DNA from: Brevibacillus agri
GTDB lineage: Bacteria; Bacillota; Bacilli; Brevibacillales; Brevibacillaceae
Direction of reading: 5' to 3'
Assembly (NCBI RefSeq): GCF_004117055.1
Contig: NZ_CP026363.1
Coordinates: forward strand, 1,851,501 to 1,915,500
Length of the DNA: 64,000 nucleotides
Each line of letters starts with the position of its first letter. Position 1 is the first letter of the stretch. The notes below the pieces were generated by a model. That model saw only the letters and a program-made list of their open reading frames with translations, searched no databases and was not told where the DNA came from. A program made the translations under genes and the position numbers. Shown in pieces: positions 16,927 to 24,782 of the stretch.

Positions 16927-17529
16927 ATGCCGCTTTCTGATGCACAGGTGCAAAAAATGAAGCAAAAGCGGGAAACGATTCTGGAACAAGCGATCCAGAT
17001 GTTTGCCGAGCACGGCTACAATGACACGACGATCGCCAAAGTCGCAAAGGCGTCCGGTGTCAGCTTTGGCAGCGTGTTTACGTATTTTGAAAACAAAGAC
17101 CAGCTTTTTTACGCGGCGGTCGTGGAGCCGCTGCGAGTGTATGCAAAAGAGCTGCTCGACTTTGACTCGAATGCGGAGGACACTGTCGCGGAGCTGCGAA
17201 AGATGGTGACGGCGCACATCAAAATCTTTTCCAGCTTCGAGACGTATTTGCGGCTCGTCGTGCAAGTCATCGGCTACCATAACCGCTTTGCCGAGCCGTT
17301 TGCGGAGCTGGATGCGTTTCACAACACGTTTCGGGGAAAAATCGGCGAGCTGGTGAAAAAGGGCCAGGAGCAGGGCCAACTGCAAGTCCGGGACGCCAAT
17401 TACGCGGCGACTGCTTACACCAGCTTGCTGATCGGTTTGCGGGTCAATCTCACCGATTCGCCGGACAGCCAGATGTGGGAAAAGTTCGTGCCGTTTGCGA
17501 TGCAGCTTTTTGGACCGAAAGGCGAGTAA
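16927..17529 (+). CDS. TetR/AcrR-family regulator of the adjacent MFS transporter
   Basis: This is a 200-aa TetR-type repressor. Residues about 12-58 form the DNA-binding domain (RETILEQAIQMFAEHGYNDT, then IAKVAKASGVSFGSVFTYF); the remainder is a ligand domain with no recognisable specificity. Near-identical palindromes precede this gene and the MFS gene 66 bases downstream, so it probably represses both until a transporter substrate binds. The ATG follows an AAAGGAG ribosome site. Confidence 0.9.
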   Translation: MPLSDAQVQKMKQKRETILEQAIQMFAEHGYNDTTIAKVAKASGVSFGSVFTYFENKDQLFYAAVVEPLRVYAKELLDFDSNAEDTVAELRKMVTAHIKIFSSFETYLRLVVQVIGYHNRFAEPFAELDAFHNTFRGKIGELVKKGQEQGQLQVRDANYAATAYTSLLIGLRVNLTDSPDSQMWEKFVPFAMQLFGPKGE

Positions 17530-17555
17530 AGCTGCGTTCTTTTTGTTCAAAAAAC

Positions 17556-17571
17556 GATTGATTAATCAATC
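17556..17571. promoter_or_regulatory. candidate TetR operator in front of the MFS gene
   Basis: GATTGATTAATCAATC is a perfect 16-bp palindrome 24 bases before the transporter start. It shares GATTGAT and TTAATC with the site upstream of the tetR gene. Confidence 0.65.
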
Positions 17572-17594
17572 ATAAATGTAAAGGGGAGCTTTCC

Positions 17595-18890
17595 GTGAAA
17601 ATTTTGGCGTTTGATCGAACGATCCAAATCCGGATGGTCTTGCAGTTTTTGACGAATCTGGCGGTCATGTCTGTTACGCCGTACTTGATTATCTTTTTTT
17701 CCGGCCAACTGGGAACGGTCGTAACCGGACTGATGTTCGTCGCAGTCATGACAGCGAGCATCATCGGCTCGTTTGTCGGCGGGTACGTGGCGGACAGGAT
17801 CGGGCGAAAAAAGGTGATTGTCGTCTGCGAAGCGCTCATTATGGTTGGCTTCAGCGCAGTCGCGCTCGTGAACTCGCCGTGGCTCCAGCTTCCGTATGCG
17901 ACGTTTGCCCTGTTTGTGCTCATTCAGCTTTGTACGGGTGCGGCAGGGCCGGTTTATCAGGCGCTTATTATCGACGTCAGCGAGCCTGCGAGCCGGCGCT
18001 CGATTTTTACCGCGATGTACTGGATCAATAACTTGGCCGGGGCTGCTGGCTGCATGATCGGAGTCTTTTTGTTCAAGGAGCATCATTTTTGGCTATTCGT
18101 CGGTGTGGCGGGCAGCACGGCCATCGCGTTGGCGATCACGATGTTGTTCATCCAGGAAACGTACATCCCGGCAACGCACGGAGGCAAAGAGCAAGCGGCA
18201 GCCCCGTCAGGCAAAAAGCAACGGTTCGGCCAGATGCTCGGGGCGTACCGAAGCGTTTTCCGGCAAAAGTGGTTTATGCGCTTCGCCCTCGCCAGCCTGC
18301 TCATTTTGTCCATCGAGGAACAATTGACGAATGTCATCGGCATTCGCCTGGTGGCGGAAATACCAAAGCCGGTTCCGCTCCTGCCGTTTCTGTCGCTGCA
18401 AGTAGACGGCCTGAACATTCTCGGAATGCTGCGGTCGGAAAATACTTTGCTTGTTGTTTGCCTGACCGGGCTTGTCGCCAGCGTGATGAAAAAATACAGC
18501 GATCGCTTTGCCCTGCTGTGGGGCCTGGCGCTTTTTTTCGCGGGCTATCTCGTCATCAGCTACAGCGCTTCTCCGGGCCTGCTGCTCTTCGCGATGCTTG
18601 TCGCAACGGTCGGGGAGCTGGTGCACATGCCAGCCAAGCAGACGATGCTCGCGAACATGGTGCCAGATCACGCCCGCAGCACGTACATGGCGGTGTACTC
18701 GCTGCTCAACATCGTTGGAATCGGCAGCGCCGGCGTGTTTATTTTCGCAAGCTCCTGGGTGCCGTTCGCGTTCTTCCCAGTCGCATTTGCCTGCATGGGC
18801 GCGGTCAGCCTTTACCTGTTTGCGGGGGTTACGAAGCAACTCGCGAAGGAAACGGGTTCTCCGGCGGCTCCGATTCAGACCGGAGCTTAG
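17595..18890 (+). CDS. MFS transporter (DHA1-like, about 12 TM)
   Basis: This is a 431-aa major facilitator protein. The motif-A region after TM2 is GGYVADRIGRKKVIV, and TM4-5 carry GAAGPVYQALIIDVSEPASRR, typical of multidrug exporters. A long hydrophilic stretch with unusual sequence (about 255-290, IPKPVPLLPFLSLQVDGLNI) lies between the two six-helix halves. The start is GTG after AAAGGGGAG. With the TetR gene upstream and shared operators, it looks like an inducible efflux pump; the substrate is unknown. Confidence 0.88.
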   Translation: MKILAFDRTIQIRMVLQFLTNLAVMSVTPYLIIFFSGQLGTVVTGLMFVAVMTASIIGSFVGGYVADRIGRKKVIVVCEALIMVGFSAVALVNSPWLQLPYATFALFVLIQLCTGAAGPVYQALIIDVSEPASRRSIFTAMYWINNLAGAAGCMIGVFLFKEHHFWLFVGVAGSTAIALAITMLFIQETYIPATHGGKEQAAAPSGKKQRFGQMLGAYRSVFRQKWFMRFALASLLILSIEEQLTNVIGIRLVAEIPKPVPLLPFLSLQVDGLNILGMLRSENTLLVVCLTGLVASVMKKYSDRFALLWGLALFFAGYLVISYSASPGLLLFAMLVATVGELVHMPAKQTMLANMVPDHARSTYMAVYSLLNIVGIGSAGVFIFASSWVPFAFFPVAFACMGAVSLYLFAGVTKQLAKETGSPAAPIQTGA

Positions 18891-18897
18891 AGCTAGC

Positions 18898-18934
18898 TGG
18901 TGGCGGTCAGGAAAGGGCCGCCGCCCGCTTTTTC
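18898..18934 (+). terminator. terminator of the TetR-MFS unit
   Basis: GGTGGCGGTC pairs, with G-U pairs, with GGCCGCCGCC around a 7-base loop, then CGCTTTTT. Confidence 0.75.
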
Positions 18935-19050
18935 CCCGGATGGCTCACCGTGTCAGTTGCCTGATCCCGGGAAAAATAGAAACAGGATCAAACGGTTTGG
19001 TTGTATTTTTGATTCGACTCCTTTAGTATAGGTAGGATAGGATTTCGCAA

Positions 19051-19101
19051 GGGCTGCAACCTGACCGGGTTGATACCGCAAGTGACGGTGCCCGATTTTT
19101 T
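19051..19101 (+). promoter_or_regulatory. structured leader with terminator-like end upstream of the DEAD-box helicase gene
   Basis: In the helicase 5' region, GGGC (19051-19054) pairs with GCCC (19090-19093). They enclose two hairpins, CAACC/GGTTG (19057-19072) and ACCG/CGGT (19075-19089), and a T6 run follows at 19096-19101. This three-way junction followed by U's could attenuate transcription ahead of the helicase. It matches no riboswitch class that I recognise; the AACCTGA stretch recalls the thiamine-pyrophosphate class but the rest does not fit. Confidence 0.4.
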
Positions 19102-19169
19102 CCACCCGCTGTCCATGCAGGCCAGGGTGCGCGAAAACGGAAGACCGCGTGTGAAAGGAAGTGGATATG

Positions 19170-20648
19170 ATGGCAAAATCGTTTGCGTCTTTTGGCTTTC
19201 GACCGGAGCTGATGCAAGGGATTCAAGACCTGTACTATAAAGATCCGACCCCGATCCAGGAGGAAGCGATTCCGCTGATTCTGGAAGGGAAAGACGTGAT
19301 TGGACAAGCGCAGACCGGAACGGGGAAAACAGCGGCGTTCATGCTGCCGATCCTGAACCGTCTGGATGCGGGCAAACGCGACATTCAAGCGCTGATTCTC
19401 ACCCCGACGCGCGAGCTGTCCATTCAGATCGCCAAAGAAGTGGAAAAGCTGGGCAAGCACCTCGATGTGAACGTGCTGTCTCTGCACGGCGGAACGGATA
19501 TCGACAGACAGTTGAGCAAGCTGAAATCGACTGTACACATCGTCGTGGGAACACCGGGACGCGTGCTGGATCACATGAAGCGCGGCTCGCTGCACTTCGG
19601 GCGGATTTCCACGCTCGTGCTGGACGAGGCGGACAAGATGATGGAGATGGGCTTTTTGGAGGACGTGGAGCAAGTGATCGTCCATACGCCTTCCCAGCGT
19701 CAAGTGCTGCTGTTTTCTGCGACCATGCCGGATTTGGTAAAGCGGCTGGCGCATCGCTTCATGAAGCAGCCGCCGCACATCAAGATCGAGGGCAAGCAAA
19801 AGACTGTGGAGAAAATCGAGCAGTTTTACTACGTAGTCAACCAAAGCGACAAGACGGATGCGCTCGTGGACGTATTGGAGCAGGAGCAGCCGTTTTTGAC
19901 CATCGTTTTCGCCAATACGCAAGTGCGCGTGCAGCAGCTCACGGCTCGCCTGCAGGAAAACGGACTTACGGCGCAAGCGCTGTACGGGGACTTGTCGCAG
20001 AGCAAGCGCGAGCAACTGATGCGACAGTTCCGCGAAATGCGCTTCCAGTACCTGGTGGCGACGGATATCGCGGCGCGCGGGCTGGACGTCGAGGGCGTCA
20101 CGCACGTCATCAACTACGATTTGCCGAATGACGTGGAGAGCTACATTCACCGCGTGGGCCGGACAGGGCGCGCCGGACAGAGCGGAAAAGCGATCTCGCT
20201 CATTTCCCCGCGCCAGAAAAACTTGATGGGCCGCTTCGCCAAAGCGACGAAGGCGTCGATTGAAGAGCGGATTCTGGAGCCTGGCCGCCACCTGGATGCA
20301 GGCCGTCGCCAGCGCGCCCAGGAGCGCGAGGCGCACTTCATCGAGCTGCGCGCCCAACAGGCAAAAGAGCAGCAAAAAGAAAAAGACAAAGAGTTCGCTC
20401 CTGTTCGCGAAGCATTGAAGAAAAAAGCCAAGGTGAAGCCGGGCTACAAAAAGAAGCTGGCGCGCGAGCTGGATGAGCTTCAGGCGCGATACGAGAAAAA
20501 CCGCAAAAAGGCGGAAGCGATCGCGGCCCGCAAAGCAGGCAAAACCGTGAAGCCCGCCGACGCCAAAAAAGCGGGCAGAGGCGGAGCAAGCCGCTCTGCC
20601 AAAGGGGCAAGGCCGTTCCGCCAAGATTCGGGCAAGTCGCGCGGATAA
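19170..20648 (+). CDS. DEAD-box ATP-dependent RNA helicase
   Basis: The 492-aa protein unwinds RNA duplexes in ribosome assembly or cold adaptation. All helicase motifs are present: Q motif (FASFGF...PTPIQEEAI), Walker A AQTGTGKT, PTRELSIQ, GTPGR, DEAD in VLDEADKM, SAT, and the C-terminal HRVGRTGRAG. After about residue 385 comes a lysine/arginine-rich, coiled-coil-like tail ending in a basic Gly-rich segment, useful for non-specific RNA binding. It is YfmL-like in its core but longer. Of the four in-frame starts between 19161 and 19170, the ATG at 19170 has the best spacing from AAGGAAG. A structured leader precedes it. Confidence 0.92.
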   Translation: MAKSFASFGFRPELMQGIQDLYYKDPTPIQEEAIPLILEGKDVIGQAQTGTGKTAAFMLPILNRLDAGKRDIQALILTPTRELSIQIAKEVEKLGKHLDVNVLSLHGGTDIDRQLSKLKSTVHIVVGTPGRVLDHMKRGSLHFGRISTLVLDEADKMMEMGFLEDVEQVIVHTPSQRQVLLFSATMPDLVKRLAHRFMKQPPHIKIEGKQKTVEKIEQFYYVVNQSDKTDALVDVLEQEQPFLTIVFANTQVRVQQLTARLQENGLTAQALYGDLSQSKREQLMRQFREMRFQYLVATDIAARGLDVEGVTHVINYDLPNDVESYIHRVGRTGRAGQSGKAISLISPRQKNLMGRFAKATKASIEERILEPGRHLDAGRRQRAQEREAHFIELRAQQAKEQQKEKDKEFAPVREALKKKAKVKPGYKKKLARELDELQARYEKNRKKAEAIAARKAGKTVKPADAKKAGRGGASRSAKGARPFRQDSGKSRG

Positions 20649-20672
20649 TCAACAGAAGAGAAAACGAAAAAG

Positions 20673-20708
20673 AGGTCCAGATTCGCTTCGTGCGGTCTGG
20701 ACCTTTTT
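20673..20708 (+). terminator. terminator of the helicase gene
   Basis: AGGTCCAGA and TCTGGACCT pair perfectly, followed by TTTTT. Confidence 0.85.
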
Positions 20709-20893
20709 GCGTTTAGGGGAAGGTGGGTGTTATGAGAATTATTTGAATCATAAAGGAAAGTGAAGAAAAATTAATTCTGATAAAACATATCGGAATTATG
20801 TTGATTATATATTTCTCATCCAGTAGACTCAAACCTAAGTTTGGAATAAATCATAGTATTCTCATCTGATTAGTATGTAACAAGGAGGAAGCG

Positions 20894-21814
20894 ATGATGG
20901 GGAAATACTTGCTCAAGCGGTCGCTGTCGATGGTGATTACGCTCTGGCTCATCGCCACGTTGACGTTCGTCATCATGCATTTGATCCCGGGCGATCCGTT
21001 TGCGACAGAGGCCCGCATGCTGCCGGAAGAGGTGGTGCAAAACATGCGGGAGCGGTACCACCTCGATAAACCGTTGATGGAGCAGTATGTCCGGTATATG
21101 AACGGCCTGATCCACCTCGACCTGGGGCCTTCGATCCAGCAAAAGTCGCAGGATGTGGCGACGCTGATCCAACAGGGCTTTCCCGCCTCGGCCGTGCTCG
21201 GCTTGCAGTCGCTGGTTATGGCTTTGGTCGGAGGCATTGCGCTCGGAGTGGTCGCCGCCCTGTTTCACAACCGTTTGCCGGACTACGCCGCGATGTTTTT
21301 TGCGATTCTCGGCATTTCGGTTCCGAGTTTCATTTTGGCTCCTTTGCTCATCAAGTATTTTGCCGTGAAGTGGGAGCTGCTCCCGGTCGCTTCCTGGGAC
21401 GGCTGGGAGTATTCGCTGCTTCCGTCCGTGGCGCTGGCGATTATTGCCCGCTTCGTCCGCACCAGCATGATCGAGGTGTTCGACCAGGACTACATGAGCA
21501 CGGCGGAGGCGAAGGGGCTGTCCACTTTTCACATCGCGGTCCGGCACGGCATCCGCAACGCGATTTTGCCGGTGATTACGTTTATCGGCCCGCTCTTTGC
21601 CAACCTGATTACGGGCACGTTTGTGATCGAAAAAATTTTCGCCATACCGGGCATCGGCAAGTATTTCGTGGAGAGCATCTTCAATCGGGACTATCCGGTC
21701 ATTCTCGGCACTTCCGTATTTTACAGTGCCGTCCTCATTTTGACACTGTTTTTCACCGACATTTTATACCGATTCGTCGATCCGCGAATCAAGTTAGCCA
21801 ACGGGGGGGAATGA
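20894..21814 (+). CDS. oligopeptide/dipeptide ABC transporter permease (OppB/DppB family)
   Basis: This is the first membrane subunit of a peptide importer. It is 306 aa with six TM helices and an N-terminal helix typical of OppB/DppB (LKRSLSMVITLWLIATLTFVI split by polar turns). The permease loop that contacts the ATPases is EAKGLSTFHIAVRHGIRNAILPV. It opens a five-gene operon (permease, permease, ATPase, ATPase, binding protein) after a 185-base AT-rich leader. The ATG follows AAGGAGG. Whether the system prefers di- or oligopeptides cannot be read from sequence. Confidence 0.92.
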   Translation: MMGKYLLKRSLSMVITLWLIATLTFVIMHLIPGDPFATEARMLPEEVVQNMRERYHLDKPLMEQYVRYMNGLIHLDLGPSIQQKSQDVATLIQQGFPASAVLGLQSLVMALVGGIALGVVAALFHNRLPDYAAMFFAILGISVPSFILAPLLIKYFAVKWELLPVASWDGWEYSLLPSVALAIIARFVRTSMIEVFDQDYMSTAEAKGLSTFHIAVRHGIRNAILPVITFIGPLFANLITGTFVIEKIFAIPGIGKYFVESIFNRDYPVILGTSVFYSAVLILTLFFTDILYRFVDPRIKLANGGE

Positions 21815-21818
21815 GGCG

Positions 21819-22769
21819 ATGGCAGAAGTGTCACAAGTGCGTGACGAGCTGTTCCGGCCGCTTGATCGCAGCCGCTTCGACCAGCACAGCGCGATGCGGC
21901 CGAGTGCGAGCTACGGATGGGAGAGCGTGCGGAAAATGTTTCGCAACAAGCTGGCGGTATTCGGCTTTTGCTTGCTGGGAGCGATCGTCTTCCTGTCGGC
22001 TTTTGGCCCGAGCATGGTCCCGTATTCAGCCAGCGAGCAATCTCTCGTCTCGGGAAATTTGCCGCTGTCGTCGGAGCACTGGTTTGGAACGGACGATCTG
22101 GGCCGCGACATGTGGGTGCGCACCTGGGAAGGCGGACGCATCTCCTTGTTTATCGGAGTGGTCGCTGCGCTGATTGACCTCGTGCTGGGCGTGGTGGTCG
22201 GCGGGCTGGCGGGCTATATGGCCGGGCGCGGCAAGTGGGGCGACCGCATCGACAATGTGCTGATGAGGCTGGTGGAGATTTTGTACGGGATTCCGTACTT
22301 GCTCGTCGTGATTTTGTTGATGGTCATTATGGAGCCGGGGCTGACCACGATCATTACGGCTTTGTCGATTACCGGCTGGGTAGGAATGGCTAGGCTCGTG
22401 CGCGGGCAAATTTTGCAGGTAAAAGGCCAGGAGTACGTGCTCGCGGCCGAAAAGCTGGGGACACCGCACGCGAAAATCATTTGGCGGCACTTGCTTCCGA
22501 ACGTGGCGGGAATCATCATCGTCAACCTGACTTTTACCATCCCCCAGGCGATCTTTGCCGAGTCGTTTCTGAGCTTTCTCGGGCTGGGCGTACAGGCTCC
22601 GACGGCGAGCTGGGGCACGATGGCGAACGATGCGCTGGCCGTCATTTTGAGCGGGCAATGGTGGAGGCTGTTTTTCCCGGGCGTGATGATCTCGCTTGTC
22701 ATGTTTGCCTTTAACGCGATCGGAGACGGCTTGCAGGACGCTTTCCATCCGCGAAGCAGCAAAGCTTGA
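21819..22769 (+). CDS. oligopeptide/dipeptide ABC transporter permease (OppC/DppC family)
   Basis: This is the second membrane subunit, 316 aa. A soluble N-terminal 50 residues precede TM1 (LAVFGFCLLGAIVFLSAF). The OppC signature HWFGTDDLGRDMWVRTWEG follows, then five more TM helices and the ATPase-contact loop AAEKLGTPHAKIIWRHLLPN. It starts 4 bases after the first permease gene stops, behind GGGGGGAATGAGGCG, so the two are tightly coupled. Confidence 0.92.
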   Translation: MAEVSQVRDELFRPLDRSRFDQHSAMRPSASYGWESVRKMFRNKLAVFGFCLLGAIVFLSAFGPSMVPYSASEQSLVSGNLPLSSEHWFGTDDLGRDMWVRTWEGGRISLFIGVVAALIDLVLGVVVGGLAGYMAGRGKWGDRIDNVLMRLVEILYGIPYLLVVILLMVIMEPGLTTIITALSITGWVGMARLVRGQILQVKGQEYVLAAEKLGTPHAKIIWRHLLPNVAGIIIVNLTFTIPQAIFAESFLSFLGLGVQAPTASWGTMANDALAVILSGQWWRLFFPGVMISLVMFAFNAIGDGLQDAFHPRSSKA

Positions 22770-22783
22770 AGGAGGAATGACAA

Positions 22784-23806
22784 ATGACCAATGTGCTGGA
22801 AGTGGAAGATTTGCACGTCTCCTTCCGGGCTTATGGCGGGGAAGTCCAGGCGGTGCGCGGTGTGAGCTTTTCCGTGCGGCCAGGGGAGACGCTGGCGATC
22901 GTCGGCGAGAGCGGCTGCGGAAAAAGCGTGACGGCCCGGGCGATCATGGGCATGGTGAAAGCGCCGCGGGGCCGCGTGAAAAAGGGGAGCGTCCGCTTGC
23001 ACGGCAGAGAGCTTTCCTGTCTCGGAAAAAAAGAGTGGCAGCAAATTCGCGGCGCGCAGATCGGGATGATTTTTCAAGACCCGATGACGTCGCTCAATCC
23101 GACGATGAAGCTCGGGACGCAAATCGCCGAGGTGCTCGTCAAACATCAGAAGCTGTCCGCCAAAAAAGCGCGGGAAAAGGCGATTGAGCTGTTGGCGGCA
23201 GTCGGCATACCAGAGCCGGAAAGAAGGTGCGACCAATATCCGCACGAATGCAGCGGCGGGATGAGGCAGCGGATCGTCATCGCCATTGCGCTCGCCTGCG
23301 ACCCGCAGTTGATTATCGCCGACGAGCCGACGACGGCGCTCGATGTGACGATTCAGGCGCAAATTTTGGCGTTGCTCCAAGATTTGCAGCAGGCAAAAGG
23401 GACGTCGATCATCATGATTACCCACGATTTGGGCGTCGTGGCGGAGGTGGCCGATCAGATGGCGGTGATGTACGCAGGCGTCATCGTCGAGCAAGGTCCG
23501 GTGGCAGAAGTTTTCGACAACCCGCAGCATCCGTACACGCGCGGACTGCTGCAATCCGTTCCCCGTCTGGATCAGCCGAGCGAGGAGCGGCTCATCCCGA
23601 TTCAGGGCGCTCCGCCGGATTTGTTTGCGCCGCCCGCAGGCTGCCCGTTTGCCGCGAGGTGCGACTACGCCATGGAGGTGTGCGCGGAACACATGCCGCA
23701 GAGCACGGCCTTTTCCTTGCAGCATCAGGCGAAATGCTGGCTGCACGATTCGCGCGCGCGGCGTGTGGAGGAACTGGTGAGTGCAGGGAGGGAGCGGCAT
23801 GTCTGA
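22784..23806 (+). CDS. oligopeptide/dipeptide ABC transporter ATPase (OppD/DppD family)
   Basis: This ATPase powers the importer. The 340 aa include Walker A GESGCGKS, the Q-loop near MIFQDPMTSLNP, the ABC signature CSGGMRQRI and Walker B LIIADEPTTALD. The C-terminal cysteine cluster CPFAARCDYAMEVC, which binds an iron-sulphur cluster in this family, is followed by the usual ending. Its last 8 bases overlap the next ATPase gene. Confidence 0.94.
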   Translation: MTNVLEVEDLHVSFRAYGGEVQAVRGVSFSVRPGETLAIVGESGCGKSVTARAIMGMVKAPRGRVKKGSVRLHGRELSCLGKKEWQQIRGAQIGMIFQDPMTSLNPTMKLGTQIAEVLVKHQKLSAKKAREKAIELLAAVGIPEPERRCDQYPHECSGGMRQRIVIAIALACDPQLIIADEPTTALDVTIQAQILALLQDLQQAKGTSIIMITHDLGVVAEVADQMAVMYAGVIVEQGPVAEVFDNPQHPYTRGLLQSVPRLDQPSEERLIPIQGAPPDLFAPPAGCPFAARCDYAMEVCAEHMPQSTAFSLQHQAKCWLHDSRARRVEELVSAGRERHV

Positions 23807-24752
23807 CATTTTGCTAGAAGTAAAAGAGTTGCGCAAATATTACCCGATCGGCAACGGCAAACAGGTCAAATCGGTCGATGACATCTCCTTTTCAATCCGC
23901 AAAGGGAAGACGCTCGGACTGGTCGGCGAGAGCGGCAGCGGCAAATCGACGCTCGGCAGAACGATTGTCGGGCTGTATCCTCCGACGAGCGGCTCGGTCG
24001 TTTTTGATGGAACCGATCTGGCCGAGGCAAAAGGCGGGAAAAGGCGCGAGATCAATCGGCGGATGCAGCTCATTTTCCAAGACCCGCAATCTTCGCTCAA
24101 CCCGCGCATGAGAGTAGGGGACATTATCGCGGAAGGAATCGAGGCGCACGGCTTGGCAAAAGGGCGCGAGAAAACAGAGCAGGTGCGGCAGCTTTTGGAA
24201 AAAGTCGGTCTGCACCCCGATCATGCACGGCGTTATCCGCATGAATTTAGCGGCGGACAGCGGCAGCGGATCGGGATTGCCCGGGCGTTGGCGGTACAGC
24301 CAAGCTTTATCGTGGCCGATGAGCCGATTTCGGCGCTGGACGTGTCGATTCAGGCGCAGGTGGTCAATCTGCTGGCTGACTTGCAGCAGGAAAGCCAGTT
24401 GACGTATTTGTTCATCGCGCACGATCTGGCTATGGTCAAATACATCAGCGACCGCATCGGCGTCATGTACCTCGGCCGGATGATGGAGCTGGCCGACAGC
24501 GACGCGCTGTTTGCCAGTCCGCTGCATCCGTACACGCAGGTGCTGCTGTCGACCATGCCCGTGTCCCACCCGAAGCACCGCGCCGCTCGCGAGCGAATTG
24601 TCATCGGCGAGCCGCCGAGCCCGATCCATCCGCCGCCAGGCTGCCCGTTCCAGACGAGATGCCCGAAAGCGATGAGCATTTGCAGGCAAATGGCCCCGGC
24701 CTGGAAGGAGGTGGAAGCCAAGCACTGGGTAGCCTGCTTTTTATACGAATAA
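23799..24752 (+). CDS. oligopeptide/dipeptide ABC transporter ATPase (OppF/DppF family)
   Basis: This is the second ATPase, which forms a heterodimer with the previous one. The 317 aa include Walker A GESGSGKS, LIFQDPQSSLNPRM, signature FSGGQRQRIG, Walker B IVADEPISALD and the C-terminal cluster CPFQTRCPKAMSIC. The start at 23799 (MSDILLEVKEL) follows GGGAGGGAG; a start 18 bases upstream in frame lacks a site. It overlaps the preceding gene by 8 bases. Confidence 0.94.
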   Translation: MSDILLEVKELRKYYPIGNGKQVKSVDDISFSIRKGKTLGLVGESGSGKSTLGRTIVGLYPPTSGSVVFDGTDLAEAKGGKRREINRRMQLIFQDPQSSLNPRMRVGDIIAEGIEAHGLAKGREKTEQVRQLLEKVGLHPDHARRYPHEFSGGQRQRIGIARALAVQPSFIVADEPISALDVSIQAQVVNLLADLQQESQLTYLFIAHDLAMVKYISDRIGVMYLGRMMELADSDALFASPLHPYTQVLLSTMPVSHPKHRAARERIVIGEPPSPIHPPPGCPFQTRCPKAMSICRQMAPAWKEVEAKHWVACFLYE

Positions 24753-24782
24753 ATCGGGGAGAAACATACGGAGGAAAGAGAC

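Noticed and set aside
19051..19101. Thiamine-pyrophosphate riboswitch
   Set aside because: AACCTGA and GATACC resemble one half of the class, but the CTGAGA half is absent and the gene is a helicase, not a thiamine gene.
20737..20751. CodY box upstream of the peptide ABC operon
   Set aside because: AATTATTTGAATCAT has five mismatches to the 15-base consensus, too many in such AT-rich sequence.
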